In this document: positions 53,563-61,145 of the stretch, in pieces
Layout of the letters: every line of letters starts with the position of its first letter
Numbering within the stretch: position 1 is the first letter of the stretch
Assembly (NCBI GenBank): GCA_024682835.1
Contig: JAIKYU010000017.1
Coordinates: 62,001-126,000 of the forward strand
DNA length: 64,000 nt
Direction: 5' to 3'
Source: Lachnospiraceae bacterium
GTDB lineage: Bacteria; Bacillota; Clostridia; Lachnospirales; Lachnospiraceae
Made by a program: the position numbers and the translations under genes
The notes under the pieces: model-generated
The model's database searches: none
Told to the model about the DNA's origin: nothing
The model's input: the letters and a program-made list of their open reading frames with translations, nothing else

Positions 53563-55053
53563 ATGGTAGGTAACATTCCGAAGATCAAGGTCGGTATCGT
53601 GGCTGTCAGCCGTGACTGTTTCCCGGCATCACTGGCGGAAAACCGCAGGAAGGCGTTGGTTGACGCTTATGCAAAGAAGTATGATGCGGCGGACATCTAT
53701 GAATGCCCGGTCACGATTATTGAGAGCGAAACCGATATGGTGAATGCGCTGGCGGATATCAAAAAGGCAGAGTGCAATGCGCTTTGTGTCTATCTGGGCA
53801 ACTTCGGCCCGGAGATTTCCGAGACGCTGCTTGCCAAGCATTTTGACGGCCCGAAGATGTTTTGCGCCGCGGCGGAGGAGAGCCAGAAGGATCTGATGGA
53901 CGGCCGCGGAGATGCGTACTGCGGTATGCTCAATGCCAGCTACAATCTTGCCCTGCGCAATGCGCGCGCCTATATCCCGGAGTATCCGGTGGGCAATGCC
54001 GAGGAGTGCGCCGATATGATTCATGAGTTCCTTCCGGTTGCCCGTGTGGCGGAGGGACTTGCCAATCTCAAGATCATCAGCTTCGGTCCGCGCCCGGCCA
54101 ATTTCCTGGCCTGCAACGCGCCGATCAAGCAGCTCTACAATCTCGATATCGAAATCGAGGAAGAATCCGAGCTGGATCTGTTTGAAGCTTATCAGAAGCA
54201 TGAAGGGGATAAGCGCATTGCCGATGTCGCAGCGGATATGGCTGCCGAGATGGGCTATGAGAAGGGCAAGGAGCCCGCGATGCTGACGAAGCTGGCACAG
54301 TATGAGCTGACCCTGCTCGACTGGGTGGAGGAACACAAGGGATATCGTAAGTATGTCGCGCTGACGACCAAGTGCTGGCCGGCGTTCCAGGATATGTTCA
54401 AATTCGTGCCCTGCTATGTCAACAGCCGCCTGATGCGCAAAGGCATTCCGGTTTCCTGTGAGGTTGACATCTACGGCACGCTGTCCGAGTATATCGGGCT
54501 GTGCATCTCCGGTGAGGAGGTCACCCTTCTGGATATCAACAATTCGGTGCCTCATGACATGTATGAGGAGTCGATCAAGGGCAAATTCGACTATCAGTTT
54601 ACCGACACCTTCATGGGCTTCCACTGCGGCAACACCTGCTCCACGAAGCTTAACAATCCCCATCTTTCCTTCCAGCGCATCATGGCGCGCACCCATCCTC
54701 AGGACTGGTGCGACGGAACCATCGAGGGCGACATCAAGGCCGGAGAGATCACCTTCTACCGCCTGCAGTCCACGGCGGATGCAAAGCTTCGCGCGTATGC
54801 CGCACAGGGTGAGGTTCTGCCGGTTGCGACCAGAAGCTTCGGCGGCATCGGTGTCTTTGCCATCAAGGAAATGGGACGCTTCTACCGCCACTGGCTGATC
54901 GGCAAGAACTTCCCGCACCACGGCGCGGTGATGTTCGGCCACTATGCAAAGCCGCTCTACGACGCATTGAAGTATATCGGCGTGGAGCCGGCCGAGATCG
55001 GCTACAACCAGCCTGCCGGTACCCTCTACGAGGGGGAGAATCCCTGGGGCTGA
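53563..55053 (+). CDS. L-fucose/L-arabinose isomerase fold protein
   Basis: Predicted cytoplasmic aldose-ketose isomerase of 496 residues, of the FucI/AraA-related group COG2407. Features are GIVAVSRDCFP at the N-terminus, KFVPCYVNSRLM, SCEVDIYGTLSEY (acidic metal ligands), FMGFHCGNTCSTKL and RSFGGIGVFAIKEMGRFYRHW. FucI enzymes use Mn2+ and act on L-fucose, D-arabinose or similar sugars. ATG 53563 has a very strong AGGAGG site, and codons here are more biased than in neighbours, which suggests high expression. No fucose kinase, aldolase or transporter is nearby, so the substrate is uncertain. Confidence 0.82.
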   Translation: MVGNIPKIKVGIVAVSRDCFPASLAENRRKALVDAYAKKYDAADIYECPVTIIESETDMVNALADIKKAECNALCVYLGNFGPEISETLLAKHFDGPKMFCAAAEESQKDLMDGRGDAYCGMLNASYNLALRNARAYIPEYPVGNAEECADMIHEFLPVARVAEGLANLKIISFGPRPANFLACNAPIKQLYNLDIEIEEESELDLFEAYQKHEGDKRIADVAADMAAEMGYEKGKEPAMLTKLAQYELTLLDWVEEHKGYRKYVALTTKCWPAFQDMFKFVPCYVNSRLMRKGIPVSCEVDIYGTLSEYIGLCISGEEVTLLDINNSVPHDMYEESIKGKFDYQFTDTFMGFHCGNTCSTKLNNPHLSFQRIMARTHPQDWCDGTIEGDIKAGEITFYRLQSTADAKLRAYAAQGEVLPVATRSFGGIGVFAIKEMGRFYRHWLIGKNFPHHGAVMFGHYAKPLYDALKYIGVEPAEIGYNQPAGTLYEGENPWG

Positions 55054-55068
55054 TCCAGACAGTCTGAT

Positions 55069-56841
55069 ATGAGCGCATTTTTCCTGCTTGCGCTGCTGCT
55101 TGCGGCAGTTACGATAACCGTAAGATCCGGGGAGGGTGTCCTTGACACCCTCCCCTTTGCGACCGGCTGCGGAATCCTGCTGCTGTATCTGCTGGCTTTT
55201 TTCGGCGCACTGCCTCTTGCGGGATGGATCTCCTGTGCCGTCCTTGCCGGTGGGTGTCTCTTCCTGCTGATCAGAAAACGCACCGGCAGAAATACCTTTG
55301 CCTGGTGCCGGGATCCGCAGCTGTGGCTTGTGATGGGACTGCTTGTGTCGGCTGCCGCACTCACGGCGGGACGGGTGGTTGTCTGGTGGGACGACCTGAA
55401 CTTCTGGGCAAATGATGCGAAATTTCTGTGGTATATGGGAGGCTTCGCCGGGAAATACGGCAATGTCAGCCCGGAATTCGGTGATTATCCGCCGGCACAG
55501 GCACTCTGGAAATGGGTTTTTCTTTCGCTCTCTCCGCACACCTATCGCGAAGGCCTGCAGTACTCCGCGTATCATGTGCTGAATATGATCTTTCTGCTGC
55601 CCCTGATCGCAGTGACGGGGCGAATGTGCCGCCCGGCGGTGCGTATGCTGACGCCTCCCGTCGTGTTTCTTCTTCCCGGCGCGGTATGCGGCCTGCAGTA
55701 TACGGGGGCGGCCGCGGATATCACCATGGGCTGTGTCTTTGGAACCATGCTGATTGATATGACGGAAATCCGGCGTCTGGAGAAGGAATCACCGGGCGGA
55801 CCGGGAACGCTTTTTCGTTATGCACGGGTGGCCGTTTGCGGGGCCGTGCTGGTGCTTTTAAAATCCGTCGGCTTTCTCTGGGCGCTGATAGCGCTATTCT
55901 ACTGGTTTTTTGTCTGCGGTGGAGATCATCTGCGGACAAAGCTCTTCACGGCGATTCTGCCGGTGATCACCCTGGGAAGCTGGGGAAGCTTCTGCCTGAT
56001 CAACCGTCGTGTCGCCAAACTGACCGGAGAGGGACTCCGCATGGCGAGAAACGGTCTTCCCATCCCTGAAAATGCGGGAGAACGGATGCGGATTTTTGCG
56101 GAAGCCTTTTTCCGATGGCCCATGCATGAGGATAAAAATCCGCTGCTTGATTTTTCGACCGGCGCATGGCTGGGCGTGTTAATAATATCAATTGTTATTT
56201 TAATGGCGTCGGAGCGATTTCAAAATGGAAAAGGGAAGATGTTCTACGGACGGATGCTTCTCTGGCTGACCGCGTCCTGCGGCATCGTATACGGAGGAAT
56301 TCTTCTTGCGCATTTTACCGTGTTTCAAACGGAGGATCAGTATCTGCAGCCGTACAACATGTCCCTTTCCCTTTCCCGCTACGGAGCGCCCCTTACCCTC
56401 GGCACTGCGATGCTGCTCCTTTTTCTGGCCATTCGTATCGGAACGGACGGGAAACGCAGGAGAGCGGAACGGATGGCGGCGATTCTTACCTTTCTGCTGC
56501 TTCCTGTTCTGGCCGCTGATTATGCCGGGGAGCTTCGCGCTTTCGTGACCTGGCGTGTGACGGCCGCAGCGGACAGACAGGTTCGGGAGGTTACCATCGA
56601 TCCGGAGGGCAGACGGTTTCTTCAGGCGATGGCGGAGCGGGAGGATCTGCACGGAAGGCGTGTGCTCTTTCTGCGTAACACGGCAGCCGAACACCGGGTG
56701 AAGGATACCTATATCAGCTATGAGGCCTGTCCGGTGGCTGTGGTTTACGGCGATGCCGACCCCGCCATGGATGACGCCGCTATTGACGCGGCCCGTGAAA
56801 CCGCACATGCAACGGAGGTGTATATCGATGCGTGGCACTGA
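55069..56841 (+). CDS. Polytopic membrane protein, probable GT-C glycosyltransferase
   Basis: 590 residues with about 12 spans. After the third span the loop VVVWWDDLNFWANDAKFLWY has the acidic pair typical of GT-C enzymes that use polyprenyl-phosphate sugars, followed by EFGDYPPAQALWKW. A soluble C-terminal domain of about 110 residues (from VRE VTIDPEGRRF) ends near VYIDAWH. I do not recognise a named family. No ribosome site precedes ATG 55069. A perfect 12-bp hairpin lies 60 nt into the reading frame, so a later start is possible. Confidence 0.65.
   Translation: MSAFFLLALLLAAVTITVRSGEGVLDTLPFATGCGILLLYLLAFFGALPLAGWISCAVLAGGCLFLLIRKRTGRNTFAWCRDPQLWLVMGLLVSAAALTAGRVVVWWDDLNFWANDAKFLWYMGGFAGKYGNVSPEFGDYPPAQALWKWVFLSLSPHTYREGLQYSAYHVLNMIFLLPLIAVTGRMCRPAVRMLTPPVVFLLPGAVCGLQYTGAAADITMGCVFGTMLIDMTEIRRLEKESPGGPGTLFRYARVAVCGAVLVLLKSVGFLWALIALFYWFFVCGGDHLRTKLFTAILPVITLGSWGSFCLINRRVAKLTGEGLRMARNGLPIPENAGERMRIFAEAFFRWPMHEDKNPLLDFSTGAWLGVLIISIVILMASERFQNGKGKMFYGRMLLWLTASCGIVYGGILLAHFTVFQTEDQYLQPYNMSLSLSRYGAPLTLGTAMLLLFLAIRIGTDGKRRRAERMAAILTFLLLPVLAADYAGELRAFVTWRVTAAADRQVREVTIDPEGRRFLQAMAEREDLHGRRVLFLRNTAAEHRVKDTYISYEACPVAVVYGDADPAMDDAAIDAARETAHATEVYIDAWH
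55129..55155 (+). other. Perfect 12-bp GC-rich hairpin inside the start of the membrane-protein gene
   Basis: GGGGAGGGTGTC (55129-55140) pairs fully with 55144-55155 around a CTT loop and is followed by TTT. It is 76 nt after the isomerase stop, so it could end or attenuate that transcript although it lies in a coding frame. Confidence 0.6.
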
Positions 56842-56852
56842 ATCGTAACATG

Positions 56853-56861
56853 TGCTATAAT
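56853..56861 (+). promoter_or_regulatory. Extended -10 promoter giving a near-leaderless transcript
   Basis: TGC directly before TATAAT (56856-56861) forms an extended -10. The predicted +1 is 56868, two bases before ATG 56870. No Shine-Dalgarno is present, and no good -35 is visible. Confidence 0.55.
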
Positions 56862-56869
56862 ATCAGCGT

Positions 56870-58267
56870 ATGAATCACGAAGATGAGATTTTTGCCAAAT
56901 TAAACAGTAACCGTCGCAAGTCCGATGCGATGGATATGGTCCGCCGCCTGGAGGCGGTGCTGGAGGTTGTTCTCCTTGCGACGGTTTTCTACCTGGTCTG
57001 GCGCCTTGGCTACGACGAGCGGGGGGTGTTCCCTGCATACTTTGGACGCGGAAAGTATGTACTGGCGGGCGTCTATGCCGTGCTGCTTTATCTTCTGTGT
57101 CATGTCATGAACGGGTTCCAGTTCGGGATGATGAAGCAGACGGATATCATTTTCTCACAGATCATTGCCATGATTCTGGCCAATTTCGTGGAGTATTTCA
57201 TCCTGTCGCTGATCGCCAATGTCATGGTTCGTTTTCTGCCGATTCTTGTACTGTGCCTGTTTGACGGGATCGCGATCGGAGTGATCTGCACCCTGTATCA
57301 TGTGATCTATCTGAAGACGCACGTTCCGAGAAGGCTTCTGATGATTCACGGCAGGAATGGCGGAAACGGGCTGGACGGCAAGATGGCGGCGCGGCCGGAC
57401 AAGTACCGGATCGAGAAGGAAATCGGCATCGAGATCGGCCTGGATGCGCTTCGCAGGGAGGCGGCACTGTATGATGGTGTGGTGCTTAATGATGTGCCGG
57501 CCGAGCTGCGCAACGATATTCTGAAGTATTGCTACAGCCTTGGGATCCGGGTATACGCGGAACTGAAGCTCAGTGATATCATCGTGCGCGGCGGGGAGGT
57601 CATCGATCTGTTTGACACGCCGCTGGTGCTGGTTCGCAGCCGCGGAATCACTGCGATTGAGCGACTGGTCAAGCGCCTGCTGGATATCCTGGTGTGTCTG
57701 GTGGGTATGATTGCTGCGCTTCCGGTCATGGGGGTCATCGCGGCCGCCATCAAGCTGGATGATCACGGGCCGGTGTTCTACCGTCAGGAACGTGTGACGG
57801 AGGGCGGCAGAAAGTTTATGATTCTGAAATTCAGGAGCATGGTGGTGGATGCGGAGCGGCAGGGAGAGGTTCTTCCCGCGAGTGACAACGATGCGCGGAT
57901 CACGCGGGTCGGACGGGTCATCCGTTCCATCCGGATGGATGAGCTGCCGCAGATCTTCAATATCCTGAAGGGGGAGATGTCCATTGTGGGGCCCCGGCCG
58001 GAGCGTACGGAGCATGTGCGCAAATATCTGGAGGAGATTCCCGAGTTTGTCTATCGCTACAAGGTCCCTGCAGGACTCACCGGCTATGCGCAGATCTTCG
58101 GACAGTATAACACGACCGCCTATGATAAACTCAGGCTGGATATGATGTATATTGAGCATTATTCGCTGTGGCTTGATTTCAAGCTTGTGCTGATGACGCT
58201 CCGGATTCTGTTCAAAAAGGAGAGTACAGCGGGGTTTGAGGTGACGGACAGCGAGAGACAGGAGTGA
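56870..58267 (+). CDS. Second priming polyprenyl glycosylphosphotransferase
   Basis: 465-residue sugar transferase for the second glycan locus. Four N-terminal spans (about 28-150) are followed by a linker domain and the C-terminal bacterial sugar transferase domain: KRLLDILVCLVGMIAALPV, YRQERVTEGGRKFMILKFRS, MDELPQIFNILKGEMSIVG and GPRPERTEHV, with TGYAQIFGQYNT at the lipid-facing end. It would start a lipid-linked repeat unit with a sugar 1-phosphate that may differ from that used by the enzyme at 34420. The start has no ribosome site and sits 8 nt after a -10 box. Confidence 0.92.
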   Translation: MNHEDEIFAKLNSNRRKSDAMDMVRRLEAVLEVVLLATVFYLVWRLGYDERGVFPAYFGRGKYVLAGVYAVLLYLLCHVMNGFQFGMMKQTDIIFSQIIAMILANFVEYFILSLIANVMVRFLPILVLCLFDGIAIGVICTLYHVIYLKTHVPRRLLMIHGRNGGNGLDGKMAARPDKYRIEKEIGIEIGLDALRREAALYDGVVLNDVPAELRNDILKYCYSLGIRVYAELKLSDIIVRGGEVIDLFDTPLVLVRSRGITAIERLVKRLLDILVCLVGMIAALPVMGVIAAAIKLDDHGPVFYRQERVTEGGRKFMILKFRSMVVDAERQGEVLPASDNDARITRVGRVIRSIRMDELPQIFNILKGEMSIVGPRPERTEHVRKYLEEIPEFVYRYKVPAGLTGYAQIFGQYNTTAYDKLRLDMMYIEHYSLWLDFKLVLMTLRILFKKESTAGFEVTDSERQE

Positions 58268-58302
58268 GCTTCTGGCCCTGGCATCACACAGAAAGGGATG
58301 GC

Positions 58303-59601
58303 ATGAACATCAAAGAGGATAAAAGATTTCGCGAGCTTGAGCCCTTTGCGGAGAAGCAGTGGCTCTCCTCACCCACCATGCACGGTGAGGAGCTTGCCTA
58401 TGTCGAGGAAGCGTTCAGGACCAACTGGGTGAGCACCGTCGGAGAGAATATCGACACGGTGGAGAAATCGCTTTCCGATCTGACGGGCGTTCCCTATGTG
58501 GTCGGTCTGGGAACCGGGACGGCCGCAGAGCATCTGGCAATCCGACTGGCCGGCGAGCTCCTGTACGGCCCCCACAAGGCCTATGAGGGCACATTACGCG
58601 GCAAAAAGGTCTTCTGCACGGATATGACCTTTGATGCAACCGTCAATCCCGTGGCATACGAGGGCGGAGAGGCGGTCTTTATCGATTCCGAACGGGAAAC
58701 CTGGAATATGTCTCCGAAAGCGCTGGAACGGGCATTTTCCCTGTATCCCGAGGTACGGCTGGTCGTGCTGGCTCATCTGTACGGGACACCGGCGCGCTGC
58801 GAAGAGATTCGTGCGATCTGCGACCGGCACGGGGCAATGTTGATCGAGGACGCCGCGGAATCGCTGGGGGCGTCCGTCGGTGACCGCCAGACAGGAAGCT
58901 TCGGAGATATGAGTATCGTCAGCTTTAACGGGAATAAGATCATCACCGGGAGCTGCGGCGGCGCGCTTCTTACGGGCCGCAGGGAGTATGCGGAGCGCGT
59001 GCGCAAGTGGAGCACACAGTCCAGAGAGCCGGCATCCTGGTATCAGCACACGGAGCTTGGCTATAATTATCGGATGTCCAACGTGGTGGCGGGGGTGATC
59101 CGCGGACAGCTTCTCCACCTTAAAGAACATATTGAACAAAAGAGGGAGATCTATGAGCGGTACCGGGAGGGCTTCAAAGATCTGCCGGTATCCATGAATC
59201 CGACGGGGGATGCTTCCTGGCAGCCGAATTACTGGCTGAGCTGCCTTATCATCCGTCCGGAAGCCATGTGTCCGGTCACCCGCACGGATCAGGAAACCTC
59301 CTGGATACCGACGGCGGGGAAGACTTGTCCGGATGAAATCGGCGCCGCCCTTGCCGCGTTTTGCGCGGAGGGAAGACCGATCTGGAAACCGATGCACATG
59401 CAGCCGCTATACCGCGGGCACAGCTGTGTCACGGAGGAAGGAGCGGTGCGGGCAGGGGATGCGGCGGACGACGGGAGCGTCTGCGCGGACATCTTTGCGC
59501 GCGGCTTCTGCCTGCCGTCTGACAACAAGATGAAGCCTGAAAATCAGGACAGGGTGATTGAGATTGTGAAGAGATGCTTTGCAGGCTCGACCGCCGTTTG
59601 A
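58303..59601 (+). CDS. DegT/DnrJ/EryC1/StrS family PLP aminotransferase
   Basis: Sugar aminotransferase of 432 residues. GLGTGTAAEHLAIRLA near residue 70 holds the PLP phosphate, LIEDAAESLGA contacts the cofactor, and SFNGNKIITG carries the Schiff-base Lys. PHMQPLYR-type sequence (WKPMHMQPLYRGH) at the C-terminus is as in bacillosamine-type UDP-4-amino-sugar transaminases. A partner 4,6-dehydratase for UDP sugars is absent; Gmd at 60126 could instead make it a GDP-perosamine-type enzyme. ATG 58303 with GAAAGGG is preferred over GTG 58264. The last six residues and stop lie inside a 42-bp repeat. Confidence 0.85.
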   Translation: MNIKEDKRFRELEPFAEKQWLSSPTMHGEELAYVEEAFRTNWVSTVGENIDTVEKSLSDLTGVPYVVGLGTGTAAEHLAIRLAGELLYGPHKAYEGTLRGKKVFCTDMTFDATVNPVAYEGGEAVFIDSERETWNMSPKALERAFSLYPEVRLVVLAHLYGTPARCEEIRAICDRHGAMLIEDAAESLGASVGDRQTGSFGDMSIVSFNGNKIITGSCGGALLTGRREYAERVRKWSTQSREPASWYQHTELGYNYRMSNVVAGVIRGQLLHLKEHIEQKREIYERYREGFKDLPVSMNPTGDASWQPNYWLSCLIIRPEAMCPVTRTDQETSWIPTAGKTCPDEIGAALAAFCAEGRPIWKPMHMQPLYRGHSCVTEEGAVRAGDAADDGSVCADIFARGFCLPSDNKMKPENQDRVIEIVKRCFAGSTAV

Positions 59602-59622
59602 ACTTTTGACGCTGGTATTATA
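59581..59622 (+). repeat. 42-bp direct repeat, copy 1
   Basis: Identical to 59756-59797. It contains the last codons and the TGA of the aminotransferase gene and ends in GGTATTATA. Confidence 0.9.
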
Positions 59623-59628
59623 ATACAC

Positions 59629-59664
59629 AAAATCGCTTCGTTGCTTCGCAACTCTCGCGATTTT
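59629..59664. repeat. Nested hairpin within the repeat-bounded insert
   Basis: AAAATCGC (59629-59636) pairs with GCGATTTT (59657-59664); inside it GTTGC (59640-59644) pairs with GCAAC (59648-59652). The A-rich left and T-rich right flanks would let it work as a terminator in either direction for the aminotransferase operon. Confidence 0.6.
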
Positions 59665-59729
59665 GCCAACATTCGCAATCCGCTGCGATGCCGAAAAACA
59701 GGCATCTTGCTACTTGCTCATGTTGGGGC

Positions 59730-59787
59730 GCGTCCAAAGTCAAACGGCTCATCGAGCAGGCTCGACCGCCGTTTGAACTTTTGACGC
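59730..59787. repeat. Long imperfect hairpin overlapping repeat copy 2
   Basis: The 18-nt arm at 59730-59747 pairs with 59769-59787 with one mismatch and one bulge. Inside it TCGAGC (59752-59757) and GCTCGA (59760-59765) form a perfect 6-bp stem. Only the right arm is shared with repeat copy 1. Confidence 0.75.
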
Positions 59788-59797
59788 TGGTATTATA
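59756..59797 (+). repeat. 42-bp direct repeat, copy 2
   Basis: Exact copy of 59581-59622, 175 nt downstream. Together they bracket a 133-nt structured insert. Confidence 0.9.
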
Positions 59798-59812
59798 GGA
59801 TAACGGTTGTTC

Positions 59813-59841
59813 TTGAATACTGCCGGCCGGTATGGTATACT
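59813..59841 (+). promoter_or_regulatory. Promoter for the gmd operon
   Basis: TTGAAT (59813-59818), 17-nt spacer, TATACT (59836-59841). The predicted +1 is about 59848, giving a 278-nt leader before gmd that begins with a hairpin. Confidence 0.65.
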
Positions 59842-59843
59842 AG

Positions 59844-59882
59844 TTCACGTTATTGACTGCCGGAGGCAGTCGATTACGTGAA
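59844..59882 (+). promoter_or_regulatory. Hairpin at the 5' end of the gmd leader
   Basis: TTCACGT (59844-59850) pairs with ACGTGAA (59876-59882), and inside it GACTGCC (59855-59861) pairs with GGCAGTC (59865-59871) around a GGA loop. Most of it lies just downstream of the predicted +1, so it may be an mRNA-stabilising stem or an operator. Confidence 0.5.
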
Positions 59883-60125
59883 CTGCATATATCGCGGTGA
59901 AAGATGGAAAACGGCAGTTCGTTATGATCGCGAGTATAAAATGGGAATGTTTTACAAGAAACCGGAGGCGATGATTCGGGAGAGATTCGTGGTAAAAGGG
60001 ATGCAGCCTGCGCATTGGCGAGGGGTATCCGCCGGCAGAGCATAGGCACGGACCGGCGTGGCGGAGTTTGATGACTGACACGCATGGCGCAGCTTATGCT
60101 GTTTGCCGACCTGATGGGAGGTCAG

Positions 60126-61145
60126 ATGAAAAAAGCACTGATTACGGGAGTGACAGGACAGGACGGATCGTTTCTGGCAGAGCTTCTTCTGGAGAAGGGA
60201 TACGACGTACATGGCCTGATCCGCCGGTCTTCGGTGGATCGCCGAGATCGTATTGATCATATTGAGCATCATCCGCACTTTCATCTTCATTACGGCGATC
60301 TGGGGGATTCCATGAGCCTGGTGGCGGTGATCGGGGAGGTGCGGCCGGACGAGATCTACAATCTGGCGGCGCAGAGCCATGTGCAGGTGAGTTTTGATTT
60401 GCCGGAATACACGGCCGATATAGATGCTACAGGCGTTCTGAGGATTCTGGAGGCGGTGCGCGTCACGGGACAGACAAAGACCTGCCGGATCTATCAGGCG
60501 TCCACTTCGGAGCTTTACGGCAAGGTGGAACAGGTGCCCCAGTCCGAGGAGACGCCGTTTCATCCGTACAGTCCCTATGCCGTGGCCAAGCAGTACGGCT
60601 TCTGGATCACCAGGGAATATCGGGAGGCGTACGGCATGTATGCCTGTTCCGGAATTCTCTTCAACCATGAGTCGGAACGCCGCGGAGAAACCTTTGTTAC
60701 CAGAAAGATTTCGCTGGCGGCCGCCCGGATTGCGAAGGGAAAACAGGAAAAGCTGTATCTCGGCAATCTCTCCTCGCTGCGGGACTGGGGATATGCAAAA
60801 GACTACGTCGAATGCATGTGGCTGATTCTGCAGCATGATACCCCGGAGGATTTCGTTATCGCCACCGGTGTTCAGCACAGTGTGCGGGAATTCTGCGGAC
60901 TGGCCTTCCATCATGCGGGAATCGAACTCGAATTCCGGGGCGAGGGCATCGGGGAGAAGGGAATTGACAAAGCGACCGGCCGGGTGCTGGTGGAGGTGTC
61001 CGACGAATTCTACCGTCCCACCGATGTGGTAAATCTTCTGGGGGATCCTTCCAAAGCCAGGCGGATGCTCAGCTGGAATCCGCAGAAGACAAGCTTTGAG
61101 GAACTGGTGCGGCTGATGGTGGAATATGACCTGGAGCACGTGTGA
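60126..61145 (+). CDS. gmd: GDP-mannose 4,6-dehydratase
   Basis: Converts GDP-mannose to GDP-4-keto-6-deoxymannose, the branch point to GDP-fucose, GDP-rhamnose and GDP-perosamine. The 339 residues show the NADP loop [17 protein letters not shown], then VHGLIRRSS, the substrate motif [16 protein letters not shown] and the catalytic YAVAKQY. ATG 60126 with GGGAGGT is preferred over ATG 60084. No fcl (GDP-fucose synthase) or rmd is in the window, so the final sugar is undecided. GDP-mannose could come from manC at 19859. Confidence 0.94.
   Translation: MKKALITGVTGQDGSFLAELLLEKGYDVHGLIRRSSVDRRDRIDHIEHHPHFHLHYGDLGDSMSLVAVIGEVRPDEIYNLAAQSHVQVSFDLPEYTADIDATGVLRILEAVRVTGQTKTCRIYQASTSELYGKVEQVPQSEETPFHPYSPYAVAKQYGFWITREYREAYGMYACSGILFNHESERRGETFVTRKISLAAARIAKGKQEKLYLGNLSSLRDWGYAKDYVECMWLILQHDTPEDFVIATGVQHSVREFCGLAFHHAGIELEFRGEGIGEKGIDKATGRVLVEVSDEFYRPTDVVNLLGDPSKARRMLSWNPQKTSFEELVRLMVEYDLEHV

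Larger units (their letters stand above)
59602..60125. other. 524-nt gap with repeats, hairpins and a promoter, no convincing gene
   Basis: The left part (59602-59800) is the repeat element described separately. The middle has a promoter (59813-59841) and a hairpin (59844-59882). From 59883 to 60115 I see only short frames: the best is ATG 59941 to TAG 60045 (34 codons) with no ribosome site, and I do not call it. Confidence 0.7.

Noticed and set aside
53629-55575. Long - strand open frame opposite the isomerase gene (648 codons)
   Set aside because: It is an antisense shadow of a strongly supported isomerase gene and spans across into the next gene.
59581-59797. CRISPR array
   Set aside because: Only two repeats with one 133-nt interval containing hairpins; no regular spacers and no cas genes.
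59602-59800. Insertion sequence
   Set aside because: No transposase frame, and the ends are direct rather than inverted repeats, so at most a non-autonomous element.
59941-60045. 34-codon frame in the gmd leader
   Set aside because: No ribosome site, no recognisable sequence, and nothing to separate it from chance in a 500-nt gap.
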